Shown: positions 1-6,269 of the stretch, piece by piece
Position numbering within the stretch: the stretch's first letter is position 1
Layout of the letters: each line of letters opens with the position of its first letter
Assembly: GCA_900770015.1 (NCBI GenBank)
Contig: CAAGIU010000508.1
Span: forward strand, 1 to 19,690
Origin: an uncultured Oscillospiraceae bacterium
GTDB lineage: Bacteria; Bacillota_A; Clostridia; Oscillospirales; Oscillospiraceae
DNA: 19,690 bases
Direction: 5' to 3'
The notes under the pieces: model-generated
The model's database searches: none
What the model was told of the DNA's origin: nothing
Seen by the model: the letters and a program-made list of their open reading frames with translations, nothing else
Translations under genes and position numbers: made by a program

Positions 1-70
1 CCAAGGGCGCTGTAAGCGCCAGTGCGATAAATTACAGTTTGTCTGCTTGTTGTGTTAACCGGTTAAGCGC
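1..70. other. Left-edge stretch, no supported gene
   Basis: No gene is supported here. A small perfect hairpin (6-bp arms GGCGCT and AGCGCC, 3-nt loop) lies at 6-20, and a 12-bp perfect palindrome TTAACCGGTTAA lies at 55-66. A rightward reading frame is open from base 2 to a stop at 56-58 and could be the last 18 codons of a gene cut by the edge, but it is too short to judge. Confidence 0.3.
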
Positions 71-108
71 AAAAAAGCTGCAGTTCACCAGAAACTGCAG
101 CTTTTTTT
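71..108. terminator. Bidirectional intrinsic terminator
   Basis: Perfect 9-bp arms GCTGCAGTT (77-85) and AACTGCAGC (93-101) surround a 7-nt loop. Six A's precede the left arm and seven T's follow the right arm, so the stem can extend and there is a U-tract in both directions. It would end the leftward small gene, whose stop codon lies in the T-tract, and could end a rightward gene entering from beyond the left edge. Confidence 0.85.
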
Positions 109-322
109 ACACTTCCAGGGAAAAATCACTGTCTTGATACCGGGAGAAATCCATTGCCTTTGCCTTGAACGGAATCCGTTTGCAGGGATCATACCGGAAT
201 TTGCGGCAGGCATCCTCCTCCGAGCGAATCCCGCGCTTACAGCAGATCACGGTGCCCTCTTCCAGCTTTGTTCCATGCACACAGTAGGCGCAGGAACGCT
301 CTATTTTTTTCCGAAACAGCAT
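107..322 (-). CDS. Small Cys-rich protein, function unknown
   Basis: A 71-residue protein with six cysteines at residues 11, 14, 27, 28, 39 and 47. They are arranged as CxxC, then CC, then C-x2-F-x-YDP-C-KR-x-P near the C-terminus. From memory, short proteins of this pattern recur in Clostridia as uncharacterised proteins. The cysteine spacing suggests metal (zinc) binding, which is inference. The start is supported by GGAGG at 331-335. The gene follows the YlbJ-like gene by 30 bp on the same strand and ends in the terminator at 71-108. A TATAAT on the minus strand (352-357) overlaps the upstream stop codon, but I see no good -35, so a private promoter is uncertain. There is no signal peptide or membrane segment. 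Confidence 0.75.
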   Translation of the reverse strand: MLFRKKIERSCAYCVHGTKLEEGTVICCKRGIRSEEDACRKFRYDPCKRIPFKAKAMDFSRYQDSDFSLEV

Positions 323-352
323 ATGACAATCCTCCAGAGCTTTCTGCCTGTA

Positions 353-1330
353 TTATACAACAGCAGTCTTCAGAAAGCTACTCTTTTTTTCGCGCTTCCC
401 CGTGGCAAACAGGAGAATCACCACCCAGACAGGGAGCAAAAACCAGAGTTTCCATACGAGAATCAGCGCCAGAAGCGCGGAGGATACAGCCTGTATCATC
501 TTACCCAGTACATAATACCGTATGCTCAGGGTACCGCAGACGGAGGAGGTCTGCAAAACAACACAGATTCCACCGAAAGCCAGCAGCACATTGGCAATCA
601 CAAACCGGACGGATGCATCCTCAACAAGATCCAGCATACAGCAGCCATTGGACAGCTCCATCAATCCGATGAGCAGGATTCTTGCGTTCAGTGGAACGAT
701 CCAGAGAAACCAGCGCTCCAGGAAGAAGATCAGAATCCGAAACAGGATCACCCATCCGCAGATTTTTCCCATGGCCAGCACTGTGATTTCCATGGGATTG
801 CGTTTTTCGAGTTTCCTTTCCGCACAGTTTCCGTTATCCTGCCAATCCGGTTTGATGATTCGCGACGCCGTCCAGGCGGCAATCAGCTGGATCAGCCAGA
901 TTGCAAACACGGTCTGCAGCTTCTGAAACTTGAGGGTGAGTATCCCAAAGAGGAAGGAAGGTCCGGCGTTGCTGCAGAAGGCAAGCAATCGCTCCGCAGC
1001 CTGGCGGCTCAGGTTTCCGTTTCGGTAGGCCTGGTATACGCTTTGCGCCCCCACCGGGTAACCGCCCAGAAAGGCCGGAATCCATATGGAGGATGCATTG
1101 GCAGGAATGCCAAACAGTTTTGCCGGAAAGATCAGAACCCTGTCATTTCCGGGACTGCTGTTTGTCAAAATGGTTGACAGGAAAATAAACGGGAAAAGCG
1201 CCGGGATCACCGTTCGGATACAAAGGTTAATGCCCTGTTCCGCGCCCCGGAATGCGGTTCTGCTGTCCAGAATCAATATGGCCATGGCAATTGCCGCTGC
1301 GGTGCAAATGACGCTCTGCCTGGTTTTCAT
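353..1330 (-). CDS. ylbJ: YlbJ-like sporulation integral membrane protein
   Basis: A 325-residue polytopic membrane protein of the nucleoside-recognition/GATE-domain type. Recognisable pieces are an N-terminal hydrophobic segment (about residues 7-22), the stretch IRTVIPALFPFIFLS (38-52), GGYPVGAQ (89-96) and CSNAGPSFLFG (119-129), which are typical of YlbJ. Several hydrophobic helices follow. YlbJ in Bacillus subtilis is made under sigma-E and is needed for a heat-resistant spore; its transport role is not settled. This copy is shorter than the B. subtilis protein (about 400 residues). I chose the ATG at 1330 over an ORF start at 1483 because the longer reading would run through the divergent yqfC start and adds no membrane-like sequence. 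The ribosome binding site (GGGGTGG on the minus strand) is weak. Divergent from yqfC, also a sporulation gene. Confidence 0.75.
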   Translation of the reverse strand: MKTRQSVICTAAAIAMAILILDSRTAFRGAEQGINLCIRTVIPALFPFIFLSTILTNSSPGNDRVLIFPAKLFGIPANASSIWIPAFLGGYPVGAQSVYQAYRNGNLSRQAAERLLAFCSNAGPSFLFGILTLKFQKLQTVFAIWLIQLIAAWTASRIIKPDWQDNGNCAERKLEKRNPMEITVLAMGKICGWVILFRILIFFLERWFLWIVPLNARILLIGLMELSNGCCMLDLVEDASVRFVIANVLLAFGGICVVLQTSSVCGTLSIRYYVLGKMIQAVSSALLALILVWKLWFLLPVWVVILLFATGKREKKSSFLKTAVV

Positions 1331-1403
1331 AGAAATCCACCCCGGGAAGAATCTATGCAATCCGGCGGCGGTACATGCATATGCTTTTGCGTGAGGTGGG
1401 TGC
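1331..1403. promoter_or_regulatory. Divergent ylbJ/yqfC intergenic control region
   Basis: A 73-bp gap between two divergent sporulation-type genes. It contains the palindrome GCATATGC at 1377-1384. On the minus strand, GCATGTA (1372-1378) and CATAGATT (1350-1357) are 14 bp apart and loosely resemble a sigma-E promoter (consensus KMATATT, 14-15 bp, CATACAMT). No sigma-A promoter is visible. The assignment is tentative. Confidence 0.3.
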
Positions 1404-1688
1404 ATGAAAGACAGGCGTAGTTTTCTGGAATATTTATCGCTGCAGTCTGAGGACGCCGAGGCGATTCCGCTGCTTCCGATCATCGAAATCGCCGGAGATC
1501 AGAGGGCACTAATCGAAAACCACCTCGGTGTGGTTCGGTTCAGCCCGGAGAAAATCGGAATTCGCGTGAAATACGGAGAAATCCTTGTCTGCGGCTGCAA
1601 TCTGTCCCTGCGGCATATGACGAAATGCAAGCTGGTCATTACAGGGCATATTGAGGGGCTTACTCTTGTGCGGAGGAATCGAAAATGA
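1404..1688 (+). CDS. yqfC: Sporulation protein YqfC
   Basis: A 94-residue protein matching the length (about 93) and pattern of YqfC: a PLLPIIEIAGDQRALIENH segment near the N-terminus, then a KYGEILVCGCNLSL strand-rich segment and a final GHIEGLTL. YqfC is a sigma-E-controlled protein of unknown mechanism, encoded next to YqfD in spore formers. The start is preceded by a GAGGTGGG ribosome binding site at about 1392-1399. The stop overlaps the start of yqfD by 4 bp (ATGA), so the two are probably translationally coupled. It is the first gene of the long rightward series. Confidence 0.88.
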   Translation: MKDRRSFLEYLSLQSEDAEAIPLLPIIEIAGDQRALIENHLGVVRFSPEKIGIRVKYGEILVCGCNLSLRHMTKCKLVITGHIEGLTLVRRNRK

Positions 1689-2884
1689 GCGGCATTCCGG
1701 CTTCCATCCATGGCGTAAAGCTCAGCATCACCGGAGCAGATGTCTGGGGTTCCCTTCGCATTCTCAACGAACACGGCATCGGAATTTCTCATATTCAGGA
1801 AACAGAGCCGCTGACCGTTTCCGTGATTCTGGACAGCAAATTCTATCCCCTGGCCAGAGGTCTGCTGACAAAGCGCGGGGATCTTGTCAAGCTCCACAGA
1901 AGCTCCCCGGCAAGCCAGTTGCTGCATATTCTGAAGCGCCGGTTTGTTTTGACTGCCGGGCTGCTGTTTCTTCTGATGCTGGGGGCTTTTCTTCCCACCA
2001 GAATTCTCTTCATCCAGGTGGAAGGCAATGAACGCATTCCCACAAAACAGATTCTGGAATCGGCTGCTCAGGCCGGAATCCGCTTTTTCGCCTCCAGAAG
2101 GGAAGTGCGGAGTGAGAAAATGAAAAACGCCCTGCTGTCCTATATCCCGGAGCTTGGGTGGGCCGGCGTCAACACCTATGGCTGCAAGGCTGTGATTTCC
2201 GTGCAGGAAAAAAGCGTCAGCCCGGAGAGCAGTTCAGCGCAACACATTGTCAGCAATATCGTCGCCCAGCGGGACGGCATCATCGAATCCATCACGGTGA
2301 ATCAGGGCAGCATCCAATGTGCGGAAAAACAGGCCGTGAAAAAAGGACAGCTTCTGATTTCTGGATATACCGACTGCGGAATCTGCATCCGGGCTTCCCG
2401 GGCGGAAGGGGAGGTTTTTGCCCAGACAATCCGTTCCCTTCGCTGCGTTTCGCCGAATACGGTATCCGTCAGAACCGAAAAGCAGGAGACCAGGAAACGA
2501 TACTCCATCATCATCGGAAAAAATCGAATATTTTTCTGGAAAGATAGTGGAATTTGGGATGCCACTTGTGGTAGAATAAGTAGGCAATATACTTTGACGC
2601 TCCCCGGCGGGATGGAACTGCCGGTTGCACTGTGCTGCGAGACCATCACTTCGTATTCCACCCAGCAGCAGAAGGTAAGCGCGGAAACCGCAAAGCAGGA
2701 ACTGTGCGCCTTCGCTTCCGATTACCTGATCTCCCAAATGATCGCAGGCCAAATCCGCAGTGCAACGGAATCCTTCACACAAGACCCGGATACGCTGATT
2801 CTGAATGCACAGTACATCTGCTCGGAGATGATCGGCAGGGAGCGTGCGGAAAAGATTGGAGACCTCTATGGGCAAAACAATTGA
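1685..2884 (+). CDS. yqfD: Sporulation protein YqfD
   Basis: A 399-residue protein, close to the roughly 398 of B. subtilis YqfD. It has an N-terminal soluble domain (1-85), one membrane helix at about residues 87-104 followed by the FIQVEGN segment, and a long extracytoplasmic part containing ELGWAGVNTYGCKAVISVQEK. YqfD is required for normal sporulation and is expressed in the mother cell in B. subtilis. The gene overlaps yqfC upstream by 4 bp, and its last 17 bp overlap the phoH start. The biochemical function is not known. Confidence 0.88.
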   Translation: MSGIPASIHGVKLSITGADVWGSLRILNEHGIGISHIQETEPLTVSVILDSKFYPLARGLLTKRGDLVKLHRSSPASQLLHILKRRFVLTAGLLFLLMLGAFLPTRILFIQVEGNERIPTKQILESAAQAGIRFFASRREVRSEKMKNALLSYIPELGWAGVNTYGCKAVISVQEKSVSPESSSAQHIVSNIVAQRDGIIESITVNQGSIQCAEKQAVKKGQLLISGYTDCGICIRASRAEGEVFAQTIRSLRCVSPNTVSVRTEKQETRKRYSIIIGKNRIFFWKDSGIWDATCGRISRQYTLTLPGGMELPVALCCETITSYSTQQQKVSAETAKQELCAFASDYLISQMIAGQIRSATESFTQDPDTLILNAQYICSEMIGRERAEKIGDLYGQNN

Positions 2885-3887
2885 GCGGATCGTCAATGCG
2901 GAGAGATTGGAGGACATCATCGCCGTATTTGGCTCCTTTGACGAAAATATCAAACGAATTGAAGACGCCATGGAAGTGCGGATCATCAACCGCGGAACCG
3001 ATATGAAGGTGTCCGGGGATGAAGAGATGGTGGATAAGGCTGTCCGCACTCTGGAAGGACTGCTGGCTTTGGCCTCCAAGGGCGAAGTCATCGACGAGCA
3101 GCGGGTACGCTATCTGATGACCCTTGTGAACGAAGGCAACGATGAACACGTGGCCCAGATGACCAAGGACGTGGTCTGCATCACCGCCAAGGGCAAGCCC
3201 ATCAAGGCAAAAACCGTTGGTCAGCAGAAATACATGAAGGCCATCGCCCAGAACACCATCACCATTGGCGTCGGCCCTGCCGGTACCGGCAAAACCTACC
3301 TTGCCGTGGCTGCGGCAGTGGCTGCCTTCCGGGAACGCACCGTCAACCGGATTGTGCTGACAAGGCCTGCCGTGGAGGCAGGCGAGCGCCTGGGTTTCCT
3401 CCCGGGAGACCTGCAGACCAAGGTGGACCCCTACCTGCGCCCGCTTTATGATGCGCTCTATGATATGCTGGGCGCGGAAACCTTCCAGAAATACCAGGAG
3501 CGCGGCTCCATCGAAGTGGCACCCCTGGCCTATATGCGTGGCAGAACCCTGGACGACAGCTTTATCATTCTGGATGAGGCACAGAACTCCACCCGGGAAC
3601 AGATGAAGATGTTCCTGACCCGTCTGGGCTTCGGCTCCAAAATCGTCATCACCGGCGACATCACCCAGATCGACCTGCCGGATGACAAAACCTCCGGCCT
3701 GAAGGATGCCATCCGGGTGCTGGACGGCGTCAAGGACATTGCCATCTGCCGTCTGACCTCTGCGGATGTGGTCCGCCATGCGCTGGTGCAGGAAATCATC
3801 AACGCCTACGAGCGTGCCGGTCAGAAGCCGGAAATCAGCAAACCCAACCACAACCTTCATGGTCAATTTCAGAGGAAGCAGAAATGA
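2868..3887 (+). CDS. phoH: PhoH family P-loop NTPase
   Basis: A 339-residue PhoH-like ATPase. An N-terminal KH-like region (about 1-70) is followed by the RecA/helicase-like core with Walker A GPAGTGKT (136-143) and Walker B SFIILDEAQN (231-240). PhoH proteins are cytoplasmic ATPases linked to RNA metabolism, and the gene is conserved beside ybeY and era, which fits a role in rRNA or ribosome handling. I chose the ATG at 2868 because GGAG sits at 2858-2861 with 6-nt spacing. An in-frame GTG at 2844 would add eight residues and has no good ribosome binding site. The stop overlaps ybeY by 4 bp. In many relatives an HD-domain c-di-AMP phosphodiesterase gene (pgpH/yqfF) lies between phoH and ybeY; it is absent here. 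Confidence 0.93.
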   Translation: MGKTIERIVNAERLEDIIAVFGSFDENIKRIEDAMEVRIINRGTDMKVSGDEEMVDKAVRTLEGLLALASKGEVIDEQRVRYLMTLVNEGNDEHVAQMTKDVVCITAKGKPIKAKTVGQQKYMKAIAQNTITIGVGPAGTGKTYLAVAAAVAAFRERTVNRIVLTRPAVEAGERLGFLPGDLQTKVDPYLRPLYDALYDMLGAETFQKYQERGSIEVAPLAYMRGRTLDDSFIILDEAQNSTREQMKMFLTRLGFGSKIVITGDITQIDLPDDKTSGLKDAIRVLDGVKDIAICRLTSADVVRHALVQEIINAYERAGQKPEISKPNHNLHGQFQRKQK

Positions 3888-4384
3888 AAAATAAGATCAA
3901 TCTGGTATTTGAAACCTTCCGGTTTCAGAATTATGTGATCCGCGCCAATATCAAAACCTGCATCCATGCGGTTCTGAAGGAGGAGGGGATCACCGTCCCC
4001 TGTGAAATCAATGTGCTTGTGACGGATGATGCCGGAATTCAGACCATCAACCGCACCAGCAGAAACATCGACAAGCCCACCGATGTGCTCAGCTTCCCCA
4101 TGTTCAATCTGACTGCGGGAAATCCGCCGGAGGACTGGTCGGAGTACATAGACCCCGAAACCAAGCTGTGTCCGCTGGGCGATATGTGCATCAGCCTGGA
4201 GCGTGCCGTGGCCCAGGCCCAGGAATTCGGCCATTCCACCAAGCGGGAGGTGGGGTATTTGACCATCCATTCCATGCTCCATCTGCTGGGCTATGACCAT
4301 CTGGATGAGGGCGAACAGAAACGGCAGATGCGCGCCCGGGAGGAAGCGATTGCCGCCACCATTCCCGGAATGCAGCGGGACTGA
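3884..4384 (+). CDS. ybeY: Endoribonuclease YbeY, rRNA maturation factor
   Basis: A 166-residue protein with the UPF0054/YbeY zinc site HSMLHLLGYDH, giving His129, His133 and His139 (H-x3-H-x5-H). YbeY is a single-strand endoribonuclease involved in 16S rRNA 3'-end maturation and ribosome quality control. The usual length is 150-170 residues. It is translationally coupled to phoH by an ATGA overlap and lies 26 bp before era, another 16S maturation factor. Confidence 0.95.
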   Translation: MKNKINLVFETFRFQNYVIRANIKTCIHAVLKEEGITVPCEINVLVTDDAGIQTINRTSRNIDKPTDVLSFPMFNLTAGNPPEDWSEYIDPETKLCPLGDMCISLERAVAQAQEFGHSTKREVGYLTIHSMLHLLGYDHLDEGEQKRQMRAREEAIAATIPGMQRD

Positions 4385-4410
4385 AGGATTCAGAAAACAG
4401 GAGAAAAAAT

Positions 4411-5298
4411 ATGAAAACAAAAACCGCCATGATTACCATTGCCGGACGGCCCAACGTGGGCAAGTCCACATTGACGAACTTTTTGGTCGGCGAAAAGATC
4501 GCCATCGTTTCCAATAAGCCCCAGACCACCAGAAACCGCATCTGCGGCATCGTCACCCGGGAAGACACCCAGTTTGTCTTTGTGGATACCCCCGGTTACC
4601 ATCGCGCCCGCACCAAGCTGGGCGACTATATGGTGAATGTAGCCCGGGATTCCATTGCCGATGTGGATCTGACCATTCTGGTGGTGGAGCCCATCGCCTC
4701 CATCGGCCCCCAGGAGGAAGGCCTGCTGGAGAAGATCCAGGGCAGCCACTGTCCTGTGGTTCTTGCCATCAACAAGATCGATACCGTGGAGAAGGACAAG
4801 CTGCTGGAAGTGATTGCCGTCTATTCCGAAAAGGCAAGCTTCGATGCCATCGTACCCATTTCCGCCAAGACGGGAGACGGTGTGGAGGATCTGCTGTCTG
4901 TCTGCGAAAAGTACGCCGTGGAAGGCCCATTCCTCTTCCCGGAGGATGTCACCACCGACCAGCCCGAGCGGCAGGTCATGGCGGAGATCATCCGGGAAAA
5001 GCTCCTGTGGTGCCTTGACCGGGAGGTTCCCCACGGAACCGCTGTGGAAATTACAAAATTCTCCGAGCGGGACAACGGCATCATCGATATTGACGCCACC
5101 ATCTACTGCGAAAAGGCCAGCCACAAGGGCATTATCATCGGCAAACGCGGCGAGATGCTGAAGAAGATTTCCACCATGGCCCGGGCCGACTGCGAGAAGT
5201 TCATGGGCACAAAGGTGTATCTGACCACCTGGGTGAAGGTCAAGGAAAACTGGCGCGACAGCGATTTTCTGGTTCGCAACTTCGGCTATACCGAATAA
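4411..5298 (+). CDS. era: GTPase Era
   Basis: A 295-residue two-domain GTPase. The G motifs are visible in order: G1 GRPNVGKS (12-19), switch QTTRNR (38-43), G3 DTPG (59-62), G4 NKID (121-124) and G5 SAK (151-153). The C-terminal KH domain has GIIIGKRG (240-247). Era binds the 3' end of 16S rRNA and helps 30S assembly at the membrane. Length matches the family (about 300). The start has AGGAG at 4399-4403. In B. subtilis dgkA and cdd lie between ybeY and era; here ybeY is directly upstream. Confidence 0.97.
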   Translation: MKTKTAMITIAGRPNVGKSTLTNFLVGEKIAIVSNKPQTTRNRICGIVTREDTQFVFVDTPGYHRARTKLGDYMVNVARDSIADVDLTILVVEPIASIGPQEEGLLEKIQGSHCPVVLAINKIDTVEKDKLLEVIAVYSEKASFDAIVPISAKTGDGVEDLLSVCEKYAVEGPFLFPEDVTTDQPERQVMAEIIREKLLWCLDREVPHGTAVEITKFSERDNGIIDIDATIYCEKASHKGIIIGKRGEMLKKISTMARADCEKFMGTKVYLTTWVKVKENWRDSDFLVRNFGYTE

Positions 5299-5357
5299 GC
5301 CGCTGTCCGAAACAACTGCGCCATATGTTCTCAGGAATTTCCAAGGGTAAAGCATGC

Positions 5358-5386
5358 TCCCTCTGCGAATCCTATTTTCGGAGGGA
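5358..5386 (+). promoter_or_regulatory. Hairpin covering the yqzL ribosome binding site
   Basis: TCCCTC (5358-5363) pairs with GAGGGA (5381-5386), and CGAA (5366-5369) pairs with TTCG (5377-5380), leaving a 2-nt bulge and a 7-nt loop. The right arm contains nearly all of the GGAGGG ribosome binding site (5380-5385) of the next gene, so the fold would hide it. A regulatory role is inference. Confidence 0.4.
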
Positions 5387-5391
5387 TTGCT

Positions 5392-5535
5392 ATGAATTCA
5401 GCGGATTATTGGCGGTTGTTTCTGGACACCGGTGCGCCGGAGGCCTATCTGATGTACAGCAAAGCCATGAAGTCGGAGGGAAAGCATGTATCTGACAGTT
5501 CAGGGAATTGTCCTCAGAGTGACGGACTATGGTGA
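5392..5535 (+). CDS. yqzL: YqzL-like small protein
   Basis: A 47-codon gene between era and recO. The N-terminal MNSADYWRLFLDTGAPEAYL resembles YqzL (a W-x-x-F-x-x-TG-x-x-x-x-YL core), and YqzL occupies exactly this place in B. subtilis. The function is unknown. A strong GGAGGG ribosome binding site lies 6 bp upstream. The last 50 bp overlap the recO start in another frame, and the recO ribosome binding site (5475-5480) lies within this gene. Translation of this ORF may therefore control recO. The C-terminal 18 or so residues, which overlap recO, do not look conserved. Confidence 0.72.
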   Translation: MNSADYWRLFLDTGAPEAYLMYSKAMKSEGKHVSDSSGNCPQSDGLW

Positions 5536-6244
5536 CCGGGATGCGCTGCTGACGGTTCTGACAAAAAAGCACGGCAAGCTCACCGTCAAAGCCAGGGGAC
5601 TGCGCCGCAAGAACAGTCCTCTGACTGCCGTATGCCAGATCCTCGTCTACGGAGAATTCACCGTCTTTGAATATCGCGGGCAGTATTCCATCAACGAGGG
5701 ACATGTGCTGCAGCTGTTTGAGAAGCTTCGGCGCGATCTGGAAAAGCTTTCCCTGGCGTCTTATTTTGCCCAGGTTGCCGAGGCGCTTTCCCAGGAGGAC
5801 TATCCCACCCCGGAGCTGCAGACCCTCTTGCTGAACTGCCTGTATGCGCTGTCTGAGCTGGAGATTCCGGCCGAGCAGATAAAGGCGGTGTATGAGCTTC
5901 GCTCCGCCTGCCTCTCGGGTTACAGTCCGTCCCTGTTTGGCTGCCATGTATGCGGCAATCAAATGCCGGATCGGTTTGACCTCTCCGCAGGACAACTGGA
6001 GTGCAACAGCTGCCGAAGCGCCGATTCCAACGGAATCCGGATGCCGGTCAATCCATCCATCGTGGAAGCCATGCGGTATATCTGCTTCTGCGATCCGAAG
6101 AAGATTTTTTCCTTCCGTCTGGATTCCGACAATCTGCGGCAGCTTTCCTCCGTTACGGAAAGCTACCTTTCCACCCAGCTGGAGCGGAGCTTTTCCGCTC
6201 TGGACTATTATAAATCCCTGTTTGTGAGCGATATTCCATTCTAA
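5486..6244 (+). CDS. recO: DNA repair protein RecO
   Basis: A 252-residue protein with the RecO N-terminal OB fold (YLTVQGIVLRVTDYGDRDALLTV) and a C-terminal zinc module with cysteines 153, 156, 173 and 176 (CHVC and CNSC). RecO works with RecR to load RecA onto SSB-coated single-stranded DNA in the RecFOR pathway. Length is as expected (about 250). The start has GGAGGG at 5475-5480 with 5-nt spacing. The gene overlaps yqzL and is 25 bp before mutS2. Confidence 0.94.
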   Translation: MYLTVQGIVLRVTDYGDRDALLTVLTKKHGKLTVKARGLRRKNSPLTAVCQILVYGEFTVFEYRGQYSINEGHVLQLFEKLRRDLEKLSLASYFAQVAEALSQEDYPTPELQTLLLNCLYALSELEIPAEQIKAVYELRSACLSGYSPSLFGCHVCGNQMPDRFDLSAGQLECNSCRSADSNGIRMPVNPSIVEAMRYICFCDPKKIFSFRLDSDNLRQLSSVTESYLSTQLERSFSALDYYKSLFVSDIPF

Positions 6245-6269
6245 TTTACATAGTGATCAGGAGAAAACC

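Noticed and set aside
2..58. Possible C-terminal end of a rightward gene at the left edge
   Set aside because: Only 18 codons are visible and there is no recognisable motif, so it cannot be supported.
134..1177. 347-codon plus-strand frame opposite ylbJ
   Set aside because: The minus strand encodes a coherent membrane protein with YlbJ motifs; this frame gives a Gln/His/Pro-rich product without family features.
2844..2867. GTG start eight codons upstream of phoH
   Set aside because: No ribosome binding site at proper distance, while the ATG at 2868 has GGAG at 6 nt.
2775..3866. 363-codon minus-strand frame opposite phoH, and similar frames opposite ybeY and era
   Set aside because: Antisense shadows of strongly conserved genes; repetitive His/Gly/Asp composition and no family pattern.
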